Notes under the pieces: model-generated
Told to the model about the DNA's origin: nothing
Database searches by the model: none
Seen by the model: the letters and a program-made list of their open reading frames with translations, nothing else
Translations under genes and position numbers: made by a program
NCBI GenBank assembly: GCA_002067315.1
Contig: MVRA01000041.1
Span: 1-64,000, forward strand
Source of the DNA: Methanocella sp. PtaU1.Bin125
GTDB taxonomy: Archaea > Halobacteriota > Methanocellia > Methanocellales > Methanocellaceae
DNA length: 64,000 nt
Direction: 5' to 3'
Part shown: in pieces, positions 50,821-61,941 of the stretch
Layout of the letters: each line of letters opens with the position of its first letter
How positions within the stretch are numbered: the stretch's first letter is position 1

Positions 50821-51909
50821 ATGCGATCGTCTGTGCCATGGCCGGTTGTAGCTGTCTTTGCCGTCATCGTTCTGGCCGTGGCTGTTTCCGGGTGCGACGA
50901 CGACAGCTGGCTGGATTTCTTCGGGTCGTCGGGTAATGATACCAACATTACGACGACGCTGGTCGTCGTAGTCCGGGTAACGGATTTCGACGGCAACCCT
51001 GTGCCCAACGCAACGGTCTTCTTTGGCACGGGCAAGGTGACGTCCTCCGAAGACGTGCCGAAGAACATTGCCCGGGGCACGGCGGTTACCGGGCCGGACG
51101 GTAAAGCGGTCCACGTCGCCACCTACAAGATCGATCACGGCGACGGCATCTGGTACGGGGCGGCGACCTACTCGTCGTACGCCCATTTCCGGAACAGCAT
51201 GTACTCGACGAACAATACCGTCTTCTACGATGCCGCCCAAGGCTTAAGCAAGGGCGGCAAACGCGCGACCGTCGGCGACGAGTTTACCCTCTACCGGATG
51301 ACGGAACGGCAGTTCATCGACGCCGTCGGGGATGCGGCCAGCGAGATCGCCTTCGACATACTCATGGCCGTGATCACCGGAGAAAATCTGGACAAGAATT
51401 CCGGCAGCCATGACGGGGCCAGCCCGACGCCGGTGCCCACCGTCCTGCCGACGCCGACGCCTGTCCCTAATACCGGCCTGAGCAGTAAGATCAAGAACTA
51501 CGGCGTGTCCAGCCAGACCGTGGCCATCGGCGACGACGTATCGGCATATGTAGACCTTGAGAACAACGGCGGTGTCCCGATTAAAACCGTCTGCATGGTC
51601 GGCACCCTGGTCAAGTACAACGAGAAAACCGGGAAATACGAGCCCTTTTCGGTTCTCGGCATGGACTTTTCCTCCATTAGCCAGGACTTCCCTAACGACG
51701 AGTTCCCGGTCGTCGATATACAGCCGGGAGGCACCTTAAGGATCCCCTATAAAAAGAACCTGCCGGACTATGGTCCTCTGACCTCATCGCAATTGCCCGG
51801 AAAGTACAAGCTTTTCGTCAAGATGACGGTGGTCGACGCCGAAGGCAATAATAAGGACATCGGTATCGCATCCACGGACTTTTCAGTCGTCGAGAAAACG
51901 AATGAGTAA
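50821..51909 (+). CDS. predicted lipoprotein with Ig-like regions, hypothetical
   Basis: The 362-residue protein has a lipobox (AVAVSGC, cysteine at residue 25), then a domain beginning VRVTDFDGNPVPNATVFF typical of Ig-like or carboxypeptidase-regulatory folds, a PTPVPTVLPTPTPVP linker (about 205-220) and a second beta-type domain with SSKIKNYGVSSQTVAIGDDV. It is probably surface-exposed. No known family name is certain. The 5' part overlaps nothing on the opposite strand once the propeller gene start is placed at 50652. Confidence 0.75.
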   Translation: MRSSVPWPVVAVFAVIVLAVAVSGCDDDSWLDFFGSSGNDTNITTTLVVVVRVTDFDGNPVPNATVFFGTGKVTSSEDVPKNIARGTAVTGPDGKAVHVATYKIDHGDGIWYGAATYSSYAHFRNSMYSTNNTVFYDAAQGLSKGGKRATVGDEFTLYRMTERQFIDAVGDAASEIAFDILMAVITGENLDKNSGSHDGASPTPVPTVLPTPTPVPNTGLSSKIKNYGVSSQTVAIGDDVSAYVDLENNGGVPIKTVCMVGTLVKYNEKTGKYEPFSVLGMDFSSISQDFPNDEFPVVDIQPGGTLRIPYKKNLPDYGPLTSSQLPGKYKLFVKMTVVDAEGNNKDIGIASTDFSVVEKTNE

Positions 51910-52334
51910 TCTGATAATAGTCGTCCTGAAAGGCCCCTGGCGGTGGCCGGGCGGTGGCCGGGCGGTGGCCGGGCGGTCTCGCGCGCGCATGAGTGACCGG
52001 CCAGAAGGGGACTCTCGTTGAACGACCTGGCTGCCACGTCCCGCCTGCTACGTTCCTGCAGGAAAACACCTCTGTCGTAGCGGTCGTGGCGCGTATGTCG
52101 AGTCAGATGCGGACAGGCGTTTAAAAGTAATACAAATACTACAATCATCTATTATGAATAAAAGTGAGATGGGGGTTATAAAACCCCGTGAAAGTCACCC
52201 TTATTTTAAGCAGGGTGATTACCCATTGATATGGGTAATGAGTACCCATTGATATGGGTAATGGAGGTGATAGTATCCTTGAGACAAGGATACCGGACGT
52301 ATCCTTCGAAGGATACGTTATTGCTACTTTTTGC
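51910..52334. other. gene-less interval with an 11-base tandem repeat and palindromes
   Basis: Bases 51940-51976 contain a GGCGGTGGCCG tandem repeat, about three and a half units. A GC-rich stretch follows. The right end (52218-52317) holds four palindromes described separately. No gene is seen. Confidence 0.6.
52218..52317 (-). repeat. four successive palindromes behind rps10
   Basis: Two copies of one type (ATTACCCAT-TGAT-ATGGGTAAT 52218-52239; TACCCAT-TGAT-ATGGGTA 52243-52260) are followed by two of a second type (GTATCCTT-GAGAC-AAGGATAC 52273-52293; CGTATCCTTCGAAGGATACG 52298-52317). The last is a perfect 20-base palindrome. They lie 18-117 bases past the rps10 stop and would end or protect the polymerase/ribosomal operon message, or act as protein sites. 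Confidence 0.85.
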
Positions 52335-52649
52335 TTAGTCCTTGAGGACGATCTCGATGTTGATGTCCTTCGGCACCTGGATGCGCATGAGCTGGCGCAG
52401 CGCGCGCTCGTCGGCATCGATGTCGATCAGCCGCTTGTGGACCCGCATCTCCCAGTGTTCCCAGGTTGCAGTGCCTTCGCCGCTCGGGCTCTTCCGCGTC
52501 GGGACGATCAGGCGTCTGGTCGGCAGCGGTACGGGGCCGGAAATGCTGACACCGGTCTTCTCTGCGATCTTCTTGACCTGCCCGCATACGTCGTCTAACT
52601 TGGTCGGGCTGGTGCCGGAGAGTCGAATCCTCGCTTTCTGGTTTGCCAT
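52335..52649 (-). CDS. rps10: ribosomal protein S10
   Basis: The 104-residue protein matches archaeal S10 ([58 protein letters not shown]). The ATG at 52649 lies behind GGAGACACACT; the reading from 52724 is longer than the family. It is the last gene of the polymerase operon, with a structured gap before it. Confidence 0.95.
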   Translation of the reverse strand: MANQKARIRLSGTSPTKLDDVCGQVKKIAEKTGVSISGPVPLPTRRLIVPTRKSPSGEGTATWEHWEMRVHKRLIDIDADERALRQLMRIQVPKDINIEIVLKD

Positions 52650-52754
52650 AGTGTGTCTCCTGTGTAAAGATAAGAGGGAAGGCAACGATAGTCGCCGGGG
52701 GACAACAAGGTTGTCCCTCAGCAATATAGTTTGCCTTCCTCTGTATCCGCCTTC
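52650..52754 (-). promoter_or_regulatory. structured gap between tuf and rps10
   Basis: GGGACAAC (52699-52706) and GTTGTCCC (52710-52717) form an eight-pair hairpin with a three-base loop. Outside it, GATAAGAGGGAAGGCAA and TTGCCTTCCTCTG...TTCTTATC make a second, imperfect stem. AGGCAAACTATATTGC on the minus strand could hold an internal TATA box. It may tune rps10 expression. Confidence 0.5.
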
Positions 52755-54038
52755 TTATCTCGCCTTGATGTCTATTACCACGCCGGCGGCGACGGTCTGG
52801 CCCATGTCACGGATGGCAAACCTGCCGAGCTGCGGGATTTCCTTGACCTTCTCGATGGCCATCGGCCTGGTCGGCCTGATCATGACGATGGCTGCGTCGC
52901 CCGTCTTGATGAACGCCGGGTTCTGCTCCTTCACGCCGCCCGTCTTGGGGTCGAGGGTGGCCATGATCTCGGTGATGGTGCAGGCGACCTGGGCCGTGTG
53001 GCAGTGGAACACCGGGGTGTAGCCTGCCGTGATGGCGGACGGGTGCTGCAGGACGACGATCTGCGCCTTGAACTCATCGGCGACGGTGGGCTGCTTGTCG
53101 CCGACCGGGCCGCAGACGTCTCCGCGGCGGACCGCGTTCTTCTCGACGCCTCTCACGTTGAAGCCGATGTTGTCGCCGGGCAGTGCCTGGGGAATCTCTT
53201 CATGGTGCATCTCGATGGACTTGACCTCACCGGAGGCCCCGACGCCGTCGATGCCCGGGCGGAAGATGACCTTGTCGCCCTTCTTCATGATGCCGGTCTC
53301 GACACGGCCGACGGGCACGACGCCGATACCGGAGATGGTGTACACGTCCTGGATCGGGGTCCTCATCGGCAGCTGGGTGGGCTTCTCGGGCTCCTTGAGG
53401 TTGTTGAGCGCCTCGAGGATGGTGACGCCGGTGTACCACTTGGTGTTCTCCGAGTGCTTGGAGATGTTGTCGCCCGCGTACGCCGAGGTCGGGATGAAGG
53501 GGATCGCGTCCGGCTTGAACCCGATCATCTTCAGGATCTTGCTGACGTCCTCCTTGACCTGGTTGTACCTGGCCTGGTCGTACTTGATGGCGTCCATCTT
53601 GTTGACCGCGATGATTAACTGGTTGATGCCGAGTGTCTTGGAAAGGAAGATGTGCTCCTTGGTCTGCTGCATGACACCGTCCGGTGCCGCGACGACGAGG
53701 ATAGCCGCATCAGCCTGTGACGCGCCGGTGATCATGTTCTTGACGAAGTCCCGGTGGCCCGGGCAGTCCACGACGGTGAAGTAGAACTTGTCCGTGTCGA
53801 ACCTGCGGTGGGCGATGTCGATGGTGATGCCTCTCTCACGCTCTTCCTTCAGCGAGTCCATGACCCAGGCGAACTCGAAGGTCGCCTTGCCCTTGGTCTC
53901 AGCCTCCTTCCTGTACTGCTCAATGATGTGCGCCGGTACGGCGCCGGTCTCGAACAGCAGCCTCCCGACAAGGGTCGACTTGCCGTGGTCAATGTGTCCG
54001 ATGACTGCTAAGTTCATGTGTGGCTTGGTTGCTGCCAT
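52755..54038 (-). CDS. tuf: translation elongation factor 1-alpha
   Basis: The 427-residue GTPase delivers aminoacyl-tRNA to the ribosome. Motifs: [36 protein letters not shown] and the C-terminal domains of the family. GGAGGATAAAGT precedes the ATG. A probable internal TATA (GGTATAAAAATAAC, minus strand, around 54089-54105) lies in the gap before it. Confidence 0.97.
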   Translation of the reverse strand: MAATKPHMNLAVIGHIDHGKSTLVGRLLFETGAVPAHIIEQYRKEAETKGKATFEFAWVMDSLKEERERGITIDIAHRRFDTDKFYFTVVDCPGHRDFVKNMITGASQADAAILVVAAPDGVMQQTKEHIFLSKTLGINQLIIAVNKMDAIKYDQARYNQVKEDVSKILKMIGFKPDAIPFIPTSAYAGDNISKHSENTKWYTGVTILEALNNLKEPEKPTQLPMRTPIQDVYTISGIGVVPVGRVETGIMKKGDKVIFRPGIDGVGASGEVKSIEMHHEEIPQALPGDNIGFNVRGVEKNAVRRGDVCGPVGDKQPTVADEFKAQIVVLQHPSAITAGYTPVFHCHTAQVACTITEIMATLDPKTGGVKEQNPAFIKTGDAAIVMIRPTRPMAIEKVKEIPQLGRFAIRDMGQTVAAGVVIDIKAR

Positions 54039-54127
54039 ACTTTATCCTCCAATGTTGAATGTAAATGTACTTGCAGACGTAAAGGCATTTGTTATTTTTA
54101 TACCTTTCGTCTGCTCGTCTCCTTTTT

Positions 54128-56326
54128 TCACTCCAGGAAGTCCGACGGCCTCGGTAATTCGGCCTTCAGCCCCTTCCTCTTGCGGATTTCGATCACGATC
54201 TGGTTCTGCAGGTTCATGGGGAGCGGGAAGAACCCGAGGAACTCGGTGTTCCACATGGCTCTGCCTTCCGTCGCGCCGCGGATGTCGCTGGCGAAACCGA
54301 ACAGCTCGGCCACTGGCGCGCTTCCCTCGATGACCGAGAGGTCGCCTTCCTGCTTCATGTCGATGATCGTGCCGCGCCTGCCCTGGATTTCCCGGACGGC
54401 CGCGCCCATGTGGGCCTGCGGGACGCTGATGAAGACCTTCTGCACCGGCTCGAGCAGCGTGGGCTGTGCCATTAAGACTCCGCCCTGCACTGCGCTCCGG
54501 AACGCGGGGATCACCTGGGCGGGGCCGCGGTGCACCGCGTCTTCGTGCAGCTTGACGTCGACCAGCTTGATCAGGATGCCCTGGGCCGGCTCTCTGGCGA
54601 GCGGCCCGTTCTTGAGTGCCTCTTCCATGCCTTCGATGATCAGTTCCATGGTCTCCTTCAGGTACTGGATACCCTTGGTCATGTCGACCAGCATGTTCGT
54701 GCCGTAGACGTGGGTGACGCCCTTGGCGGCTTCCTTGTCCATGCCCAGGCTGATCAGCAGGTTACGGCGGTCGATCTCCTGCATGTTCATGGAGAAGTCA
54801 CCGTTCTTGATCGCGTCGAAGATCGGCTGTGGCATGGGCTCTATGACGATGTAGAACCGGTTGTGCTTGTTCGGGGACTTGCCCTCGACCGGCCCGGCGG
54901 TGGTGCCGATGGTCTCACGGTACACCACGATGGGCGGCGACGTGATGACCTCGATGCCGCGGTCGCGCGTGATCCGGGACTTGGTGACCACCTCTAAGTG
55001 CAGCTCGCCCATGCCCGAGATCAGGTGCTCGCCGGTCTCCTCGTTGATGTCGACCTTGACCGTGGGGTCTTCCTTGGCCACCTGTCTGAGGGCCTCGACC
55101 AGCTTCGGCAGGTCCTTCATGTTCTTGGCTTCGACTGCCACCGTCATGACCGGCTCCGACACGTGCTTGATCGCCTCGAACGGGGTCAGGTCGCGGACCG
55201 TGGAGCCCGTGCTGCCGACGATCGCGTTCCTGAGGCCGGTGAGCGCGGCGATGTTGCCCGCCGTGATCTTCTCGACCTCCATCCTCTCGGCGCCCATCGA
55301 TATAGCGACAGACTGGACGCGGTCCTGGGCCGCGGTGCCCGAGATGTACAGCTCCTGGCCGCGGGTAATCGTTCCCGAGAACAGCCGGCCGACGGCTACT
55401 TCGCCCGCGTGGGGGTCCGTCAGGATCTTGGTGACCATGAAGACGATCTCGCCGTTGGGGTTGCAGGAAATGAGGTCTTTGCCGACCTTGGATTCCTTGT
55501 CGCCCCTCCAGATGACCGGGATACGGAACGGCTGGGCCTGCAGCGGGGTGGGCAGGTGGTGGACGACCGCGTCGAGCAGCACCGCGTGCAGCGGGGACTT
55601 CTCACTCAGCGACTTCATGTCGTTGGCCTTGCAGTAGTCGTAGACCTCGTTGAAGCTGATGCCGGTGTTCTTCATCGACGGCACCGAGACGGCCCACTTG
55701 TAGAGCGCGGACCCGAAGCAGACGTTGCCCTTGGCGGCGTCCAGCTTCCAGCCCTGGGTCTCGTAGTGGTGCGGGGACATGTTCCGGACCAGCTTGTTCA
55801 CGTGGTCGATGACCTTGCCCAGCCGTACGGGCATCTCTTTCTTGTCGATCTTGAGCTCGTTGATGAGCCGGTCGACCTTGTTGATGAACAGGATCGGCTT
55901 GACGTTCTCCCTCAGCGCCTGGCGGAGCACCGTCTCGGTCTGGGGCATGGTGCCCTCGACCGCGTCCACGACGACGACCGCGCCGTCGACGGCACGCATC
56001 GCTCTCGTCACGTCGCCGCCGAAGTCCACGTGGCCCGGGGTGTCGATCAGGTTGATGAGATACTCCTCTCCGCCGACCTCGTGCACCATCGAGACGTTGG
56101 CCGCATTGATCGTGATGCCTCGCGCCTGCTCTTCCTCGTCGAAGTCCATGAACAGCTGCTTGCCGGCGAGGTCCATGGAAATCATGCCGGAGCCGGCCAG
56201 CAGGTTGTCGGATAAGGTGGTCTTTCCGTGGTCGATGTGGGCACAGATGCCGATGTTGCGGATCTGTAAGGGCTTGTCCATCAGGTCCTTGACCCGCTCG
56301 ACCATCTTCTTTCCTCTTGTCGCCAT
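54128..56326 (-). CDS. fusA: translation elongation factor 2
   Basis: The 732-residue GTPase drives ribosomal translocation. Motifs: [41 protein letters not shown], and the diphthamide region [18 protein letters not shown] near residue 600. GGGGAGGAAAATACT precedes the ATG. Length matches archaeal EF-2. Confidence 0.97.
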   Translation of the reverse strand: MATRGKKMVERVKDLMDKPLQIRNIGICAHIDHGKTTLSDNLLAGSGMISMDLAGKQLFMDFDEEEQARGITINAANVSMVHEVGGEEYLINLIDTPGHVDFGGDVTRAMRAVDGAVVVVDAVEGTMPQTETVLRQALRENVKPILFINKVDRLINELKIDKKEMPVRLGKVIDHVNKLVRNMSPHHYETQGWKLDAAKGNVCFGSALYKWAVSVPSMKNTGISFNEVYDYCKANDMKSLSEKSPLHAVLLDAVVHHLPTPLQAQPFRIPVIWRGDKESKVGKDLISCNPNGEIVFMVTKILTDPHAGEVAVGRLFSGTITRGQELYISGTAAQDRVQSVAISMGAERMEVEKITAGNIAALTGLRNAIVGSTGSTVRDLTPFEAIKHVSEPVMTVAVEAKNMKDLPKLVEALRQVAKEDPTVKVDINEETGEHLISGMGELHLEVVTKSRITRDRGIEVITSPPIVVYRETIGTTAGPVEGKSPNKHNRFYIVIEPMPQPIFDAIKNGDFSMNMQEIDRRNLLISLGMDKEAAKGVTHVYGTNMLVDMTKGIQYLKETMELIIEGMEEALKNGPLAREPAQGILIKLVDVKLHEDAVHRGPAQVIPAFRSAVQGGVLMAQPTLLEPVQKVFISVPQAHMGAAVREIQGRRGTIIDMKQEGDLSVIEGSAPVAELFGFASDIRGATEGRAMWNTEFLGFFPLPMNLQNQIVIEIRKRKGLKAELPRPSDFLE

Positions 56327-56358
56327 AGTATTTTCCTCCCCAAAAAGTTAAACAGGAT

Positions 56359-56973
56359 TTACCTGGCGGCCTTGGCCACTCTCTCCTTCTCGTCCTTCTT
56401 GCCGACCGAGTAGCTCTTCAGGTCGCCCTTCGCGGCGGCCATGAGCTCGTCCGCGAGCGCCTGCTCGATCGTCTTTTTGCTCTTGAACGAGGCCTTCTCC
56501 GCGCCGGCGCAGATGAACATGAGCGCCTGGTCGACCCGCCTCATCGGGGCGGTGTCTACCGACTTGGGCACGTTGATGCCGCCGTACTTGAGACGGACCG
56601 TCTCTTCGCGCGGGCCGGCGTTCTCGATGGCGTCGACGAGAATCTGCACCGGGTTCTGCTTTGTGCGGGCCGCGATGATCTCGAAGGCGTCGCGCACGAT
56701 GTTGTAGCACTTCATCTTCTCGCCGGTGTTGATCTCGTTGCGCATCATCTTGTTGATGAGCCGCTCGACGATGGGTATCTCGGCCTTGTTGAACTGCCGG
56801 GCCGCCGACTTGCCGCCGGTGTGGGGCACGACGATCGGCTTGAGGTTGATGTACCGCTTGATGCTCGGGTCCTTGATGTTGACCTGCGTCATGTCGTACT
56901 TGCCGAACAGCAGCAGGTTCGGGACCGCCTTGACCTCTGCGTTAGTGTTATTCTCTACGTTTGCTTCTGCCAT
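56359..56973 (-). CDS. rps7: ribosomal protein S7
   Basis: The 204-residue protein matches archaeal S7 ([48 protein letters not shown]-like [40 protein letters not shown]). It lies between rps12 and fusA, four bases from the former. Confidence 0.95.
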   Translation of the reverse strand: MAEANVENNTNAEVKAVPNLLLFGKYDMTQVNIKDPSIKRYINLKPIVVPHTGGKSAARQFNKAEIPIVERLINKMMRNEINTGEKMKCYNIVRDAFEIIAARTKQNPVQILVDAIENAGPREETVRLKYGGINVPKSVDTAPMRRVDQALMFICAGAEKASFKSKKTIEQALADELMAAAKGDLKSYSVGKKDEKERVAKAAR

Positions 56974-56977
56974 GGTA

Positions 56978-57406
56978 TTACCTCAGAGGCTTGTCTCTCC
57001 TGCCCTTGACCATCTCGTCCAGCGAGACGTCGTTGACCTTGCATACGCGGAAGCGTACGCCCGGGATGTCGCCGTACGAGCCGCCCATCCGGCCGCCGAT
57101 GCCCTCGATGGTGACCTCGTCGTGCTCGTCGATGAAGTTGATGGCCCCATCGCCGGGACAGAACGCGGTGACCTGCCTGCCGTTCTTGATGAGCTGAATC
57201 CTGATGCATTTCCTGATGGCGGAGTTCGGCTGCTTGGCCTCGACACCGATCTTCTCGAGCACGATGCCCTTGGCCTGCGGGGCTCCCTCCAGCGGGTCTG
57301 CCTTCTCGTCTAAGCGCAGTACCCGGCGAGCGTAGTCCCTGTCACCCCACCTGTATAACTTCCTGTCATGATCGAGCTTGCGAGCTGCGAATTTTCCCAT
57401 TCCCAT
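56978..57406 (-). CDS. rps12: ribosomal protein S12
   Basis: The 142-residue protein matches archaeal S12, the decoding-centre protein: [20 protein letters not shown] and [31 protein letters not shown] precedes the ATG. Position in the operon is canonical. Confidence 0.95.
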   Translation of the reverse strand: MGMGKFAARKLDHDRKLYRWGDRDYARRVLRLDEKADPLEGAPQAKGIVLEKIGVEAKQPNSAIRKCIRIQLIKNGRQVTAFCPGDGAINFIDEHDEVTIEGIGGRMGGSYGDIPGVRFRVCKVNDVSLDEMVKGRRDKPLR

Positions 57407-57418
57407 GATAATTACTCC

Positions 57419-57856
57419 TTACTTCTGGTTGTTAATGACGACGTCGTCAAACTTGTGATGCCTCTGGGCCAGCGACTTCACCTTCTTGATGTTCCGCCCG
57501 TTCTTGCCGATCGCCAGTCCCTTGTCCTTGGACGCGACGTCCACGATGGCCACCTGGCGGTCGCCCTTCGTGGAGATAGAGACGTTCTTGATCGAGGCCG
57601 GCTGGAACAGGTTCTTGATGAACTCCTTCGGATCCTCAGAGTACTCGATGACTTCGACGTGCCTTCCAATCTGCTTGTTGACCCTGTTGATGTTGTTACC
57701 ATTTTTACCGATGGCGAGGCCCATGTCTCCACTCTTGACGACGAAGACGATCCGCTCGTCGTCCATGATGAGACAGTCCTTCGCATGCGCTCCCGTCGTC
57801 TGCTCGAAGAGCGCGATGAACTGCATCGTTTCCGTGGTAAACGTCACATCAGGCAC
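57419..57856 (-). CDS. nusA: NusA-like KH-domain transcription factor
   Basis: The 145-residue protein has two KH domains with GXXG loops (GLAIGKNGNNINRVN and GLAIGKNGRNIKKVK) and lacks the bacterial N-terminal and S1 domains, as in archaeal NusA. It overlaps rpl30e by eight bases. RNA binding is expected; its role in archaeal transcription is less settled. Confidence 0.92.
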   Translation of the reverse strand: MPDVTFTTETMQFIALFEQTTGAHAKDCLIMDDERIVFVVKSGDMGLAIGKNGNNINRVNKQIGRHVEVIEYSEDPKEFIKNLFQPASIKNVSISTKGDRQVAIVDVASKDKGLAIGKNGRNIKKVKSLAQRHHKFDDVVINNQK

Positions 57857-58163
57857 TCTTTACACCTCTGGCCAGCGCCATTATGTCAGAGTCGCCCGGC
57901 TCCAGCACGGTCAGGGCCGAGACGATGTACGGCTTGCCGCACAGCGGTCCCAGGTCGACACTCATGCCCGGAAACTCATACAGCGGTATGTTCGCTCCTT
58001 TGATCTGTTCTTTGACTTCACCGGGACAGTTGGAGGCCACGATGACAAGTTTCGCTACTCCGCGTTTACTTGCTTTGATGGCCTGCCTGGTCCCCACGAG
58101 GACCTTGCCGGTTCTCATCACGCTTCTCAGTGACTTGTCCAGGTCTAATTCCATATTACTCAC
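57849..58163 (-). CDS. rpl30e: ribosomal protein L30e
   Basis: The 104-residue protein matches L30e of the L7Ae/L30e/S12e family ([37 protein letters not shown]). The ATGA overlap with rpoA2 shows coupling. Confidence 0.93.
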   Translation of the reverse strand: MSNMELDLDKSLRSVMRTGKVLVGTRQAIKASKRGVAKLVIVASNCPGEVKEQIKGANIPLYEFPGMSVDLGPLCGKPYIVSALTVLEPGDSDIMALARGVKSA

Positions 58164-59311
58164 TTCTTCTTGCTTGTGCTGACAGCCAGCAGTTCAACGT
58201 CGCCGGTGCCTAATTGTATGGGCTGTCCAACAATTACGTTTTCAGTCACACCGGTCAACTCATCGACTTCACCAGCAACGGCGGCATCCAATAAATGATT
58301 TACGGTTACCTCGAACGCGGCCCGCGAAAGTACGCTGGCCTTCTCGCCCGATATGCCGTGCCGGCCGATCTGCTTGACTTCCCCGTCGATGGTCATCATG
58401 TCGGCCACCAGCATGATATGCCGGATGTCGACAGTCAGGCCCTGTTCGGACAGGGTGTCGAGCGCTTCATTGATGATTGCGTTACGCGCGGCCTCGATGC
58501 CGAGCACTTCAGCGATCTCGTTGATGTTGTTCGTCTTCGTCCGCGCGGCGTCCACGCCCTCGATGTTGATGACCTTCTTGAGCATGGAGCCCTGCGTATA
58601 GACGACATATTCGTTCTCTTCCTTGCGGATCACGACGCGGATGATGCCCTTGATGCCCTTGAGGGAGATGGCACGGATCTTCTCCACCAGCTGGAGGAGG
58701 TCGCGGTACGACGGCTCCGCCGGGTGGATGACCAGGCGGCCCTCCCCGGGGGTGACCTCGTAGCCGATCTCCTCGGTTATCCGGTCGGACACCTCCTGGA
58801 GCGTCATGTTACGCTGGATCAGCTGCTTCTCGTTGATATCGATGATGATGGTCATGTCGGCCAGGTTGGTCGACGTCGTGCCCAGGTCGGCGACCGTCGT
58901 CTCCTCGAGCTCCCAGGCGAGCTTCTTGACCGCGTCGCGGTTGCCCGATATCTCGGGGGACAGGTGGATGGTCATCATGGGCGTCGACGGCTCGCGCCGG
59001 GCGTCCACGATCTCGATCAGCCGGGGCAGGCCCAGCGCGACGTCGATTTCGGCCACGCCTGCGTAGTGGAAGGTACGCATCGTCATCTGCGTGCCGGGCT
59101 CGCCGATGCTCTGGGCGGCCACCATGCCGACGGCCTCGCAGTTCTCGACGCGCGCCTTGCCGTAGGCTTCCATCGTCCGCTCGATGATCGTGTCCAGCTG
59201 CTTCTTGGTGATCTTGACGCCCTTCAGGTTGGCCTTCAGGTCCTCGACGATCTTGTACGGCAGCGCTAGCTTATCCAGCTCGGCGTAAATGCTTGACTCC
59301 GACAGGCTCAT
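58160..59311 (-). CDS. rpoA2: RNA polymerase subunit A''
   Basis: The 383-residue C-terminal part of the largest subunit has the bridge/trigger region [40 protein letters not shown] and the jaw and clamp C-terminus. The split from A' is normal for archaea. Overlaps rpoA1 by four bases (ATGA) and rpl30e by four. Confidence 0.96.
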   Translation of the reverse strand: MSLSESSIYAELDKLALPYKIVEDLKANLKGVKITKKQLDTIIERTMEAYGKARVENCEAVGMVAAQSIGEPGTQMTMRTFHYAGVAEIDVALGLPRLIEIVDARREPSTPMMTIHLSPEISGNRDAVKKLAWELEETTVADLGTTSTNLADMTIIIDINEKQLIQRNMTLQEVSDRITEEIGYEVTPGEGRLVIHPAEPSYRDLLQLVEKIRAISLKGIKGIIRVVIRKEENEYVVYTQGSMLKKVINIEGVDAARTKTNNINEIAEVLGIEAARNAIINEALDTLSEQGLTVDIRHIMLVADMMTIDGEVKQIGRHGISGEKASVLSRAAFEVTVNHLLDAAVAGEVDELTGVTENVIVGQPIQLGTGDVELLAVSTSKKK

Positions 59312-61941
59312 TTCGACTCGCCTCCGTTCACCACGCTCTCGACGATACGCGGGACGTTCACGCCCTCGCCGTAGTCGCTCTTCATCGGGTCGACGCCGTC
59401 TTCGCCGTACATGAACTGCACGATCACGCCGCGCGTCTCGCGCACGGAGCCGTCGTACTTGACCTCGAGGTCCTGGAGCGCGTTGACCAGCCTCCGCTGC
59501 AGGTAACCGGACTGCGACGTCCGGACCGCAGTGTCCACGAGACCTTCACGGCCACCCATCGCGTGGAAGAAGAACTCCGTGGGGTTCAGGCCTTTCTTGT
59601 ACGAGGACTCGACGAAGCCCCTCGCGTCCGCGCCCCGGTCGCCCGGGAGGAAGTGGGGTAGCGTCCGGTCGCCGTAGCCTCTCATGATCCGTTCGCCACG
59701 GACCGACTGCTGGCCGACGCATCCGGCCATCTGCGTGAGGTTCAGGAAGCTGCCGCGGGCGCCCGACCGGGCCATGATCACGGCGGAGTTGTCGCCCTGG
59801 CTGCCCAGGAACTTGCCCGCGATGGCGCCGGCCGCGTCTCTCGCCTTGGCCAGCTCCTGCATGATTCTCATCTCCAGCGTCTCGTCCAGCGTACGGCCGG
59901 GCAGCGCCTCGAGCTCGCCCCGGTCGTGGGCCTCGATGAGCTTCCGGACCTGCTTCTCGGAGTTGAGGACGATCTCGGTGATCTGCGCGACCGACTCTCT
60001 GGGGATGTCCGTATCGCTGATGCCGTAGGAGAAGCCCCGGTGGGTGATGGCCCGGATGGCCAGCCGGGTGACCTCGTCCAGGAAGGCGGACGCCGTCTGC
60101 ACGTCCATCGTCTTCACGATGCGGTCCAGGATCTTGCCGCTGAACGCGCCGATCGCCTTCTCGTCGATGGTGCCGCACTTCAGGTCGCCGTCGCGGATGA
60201 CGACGTATGCGTCGCGTTCGCACTCCTCTTTCTTGCAGACATCACAGTTCTCGCAGATCTTCGCCTGGTACGTCATGTCCAGGCCCTTCGGCAGGATCTG
60301 GCTGAAGATCTGCTTGCCGGTCCAGTACTTGACCCCGTCCCTGACCTCGGCGGGCTCCGGGAGCTCGTGCAGCTTCACCTTGCTCAATATCTCCAGCGCG
60401 TCGGCCTCGGAGAACATGCGGTAGCCCTTGGTCAGGAGGTAGATGCCCGAGATGTGGTCGTGCAGGCCGCCGATGATGGGGCCGCCGAACCGCGGGGACA
60501 GGATGTTCTCCTGCACCAGCATGAGGATCCGCGCTTCCGCGAGCGCCTCCATCGTCTGCGGGACATGGAGGTTCATCTCGTCGCCGTCAAAGTCGGCGTT
60601 ATACGGTGCGCAGACCGCCGGGTTGAGCCGGAAGGTCTTGTGTGGCATCACCCTGACGAAGTGGGACATGATGCTCATCCGGTGCAGCGACGGCTGCCGG
60701 TTGAACAGGACGATGTCGCCGTCCTTCAGCTGCCGGTCGATCTTCCATCCGACCTCCAGCGCCTCGGCGAGTTCCGCACAGTTTTTATCGGTAATTTTCA
60801 GCCTGCGGCCGTCGGCACGCTTCACGTAGTTGGCGCCGGGCCAGTTGTCGGAGCCCCGCCGGACGAACTCGCGCACCGCCTCGATGTTGAATGGAGTAAC
60901 CGTCACCGGGACGGTCATCTCCCGGGCGATCTTCATCGGCACGCCGACCTCGTTCACGCTGAGGTTCGGGTCCGGGGAGATCACGGTACGGGCGCTGAAG
61001 TTGACACGCTTACCGGATAAGCTTCCACGGAAACGGCCTTCCTTGCCCTTGAGACGCTGAGACAGCGTCTTGAGCGGGCGGCCGCTCCTGTGCCTGGCGG
61101 GCGGCACGCCCGAGACCGCGTTGTCCATGTACGTGGTCACGTGGTACTGGAGCAGTTCCCACAGGTCCTCGATGATGAGCTGCGGGGCGCCCGCGTCGCG
61201 GTTCTCCTGGAACCGCTGGTTGATGCGGATAATGTCGACCAGCTTGTGGGTCAGGTCGTCTTCGGACCGCTGGCCCGACTCCAGGGTGATCGACGGGCGG
61301 ACCGTGACGGGGGGCACCGGCAGGACGGTCAGCACCATCCACTCGGGCCGCGCGTTCTTCGGGTCCATGCCGAAGACCTCGATGTCGTCGTCCGGGATCA
61401 TCTCGAGCCGGTCACGGACGTCGGTCGGCATCAGCTTGTGGCCGTCCTCTAAATACCCGGTCGGCTTCTCGAACTTGATCTCCTTCTGCTCTTCGCCGCA
61501 GTAGGGGCAGGTCGTAGACTTGGCGTCCTTGAAGACGTTCTTGACGATCTCGTCGATCGGCTGGCCGTACTGCTGGCTCAGCTTGATCTGGCGGAGGTAG
61601 TCGGTCTTGGTCTTCTCGTCCAGCAGCAGCCGGCCGCATTTCCGGCAGGTCGTCCTTAAGATCTTACGGAGCAGCCGCGCGAAGCCCACGTGGATGACGG
61701 GGGCCGCGAGCTCGATGTGGCCGAAGTGGCCCGGGCACTCGCCGGGGCGCCCGCCGCACGTGCGGCATCGCAGGCCGGGGTCGATGACGCCCAGCCGGGG
61801 GTCCATCAGGCCCATGTCGATGGGGTAGCCGTCGTCGTCGTACGTGTCGGCCGTGATGATCTTGGTGACGCTCATCTTCCGTATCTCGGCCGGCGACAGC
61901 AGGCCGAAGCGGATTTTCCTGATTCTCTTCGGGCTCGTCAT
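59308..61941 (-). CDS. rpoA1: RNA polymerase subunit A'
   Basis: The 877-residue N-terminal part of the largest subunit contains the zinc clamp [18 protein letters not shown], a second CRKCGR...CPYCG pair, the catalytic [14 protein letters not shown] holding the Mg aspartates, and [20 protein letters not shown]. Gene and overlaps are standard for methanogens. Confidence 0.97.
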   Translation of the reverse strand: MTSPKRIRKIRFGLLSPAEIRKMSVTKIITADTYDDDGYPIDMGLMDPRLGVIDPGLRCRTCGGRPGECPGHFGHIELAAPVIHVGFARLLRKILRTTCRKCGRLLLDEKTKTDYLRQIKLSQQYGQPIDEIVKNVFKDAKSTTCPYCGEEQKEIKFEKPTGYLEDGHKLMPTDVRDRLEMIPDDDIEVFGMDPKNARPEWMVLTVLPVPPVTVRPSITLESGQRSEDDLTHKLVDIIRINQRFQENRDAGAPQLIIEDLWELLQYHVTTYMDNAVSGVPPARHRSGRPLKTLSQRLKGKEGRFRGSLSGKRVNFSARTVISPDPNLSVNEVGVPMKIAREMTVPVTVTPFNIEAVREFVRRGSDNWPGANYVKRADGRRLKITDKNCAELAEALEVGWKIDRQLKDGDIVLFNRQPSLHRMSIMSHFVRVMPHKTFRLNPAVCAPYNADFDGDEMNLHVPQTMEALAEARILMLVQENILSPRFGGPIIGGLHDHISGIYLLTKGYRMFSEADALEILSKVKLHELPEPAEVRDGVKYWTGKQIFSQILPKGLDMTYQAKICENCDVCKKEECERDAYVVIRDGDLKCGTIDEKAIGAFSGKILDRIVKTMDVQTASAFLDEVTRLAIRAITHRGFSYGISDTDIPRESVAQITEIVLNSEKQVRKLIEAHDRGELEALPGRTLDETLEMRIMQELAKARDAAGAIAGKFLGSQGDNSAVIMARSGARGSFLNLTQMAGCVGQQSVRGERIMRGYGDRTLPHFLPGDRGADARGFVESSYKKGLNPTEFFFHAMGGREGLVDTAVRTSQSGYLQRRLVNALQDLEVKYDGSVRETRGVIVQFMYGEDGVDPMKSDYGEGVNVPRIVESVVNGGESK

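Noticed and set aside
50653-51240. N-terminal extension of the propeller protein
   Set aside because: The extra residues are basic and low complexity and lie antisense to the lipoprotein gene at 50821. The ATG at 50652 directly precedes a normal membrane anchor.
54998-56215. Long plus-strand open frame opposite fusA (also 58295-59269 and 59926-61020 opposite rpoA2 and rpoA1, 29137-30231 opposite pyrD)
   Set aside because: Shadow frames of conserved genes with biased composition, no ribosome sites and no recognisable domains.
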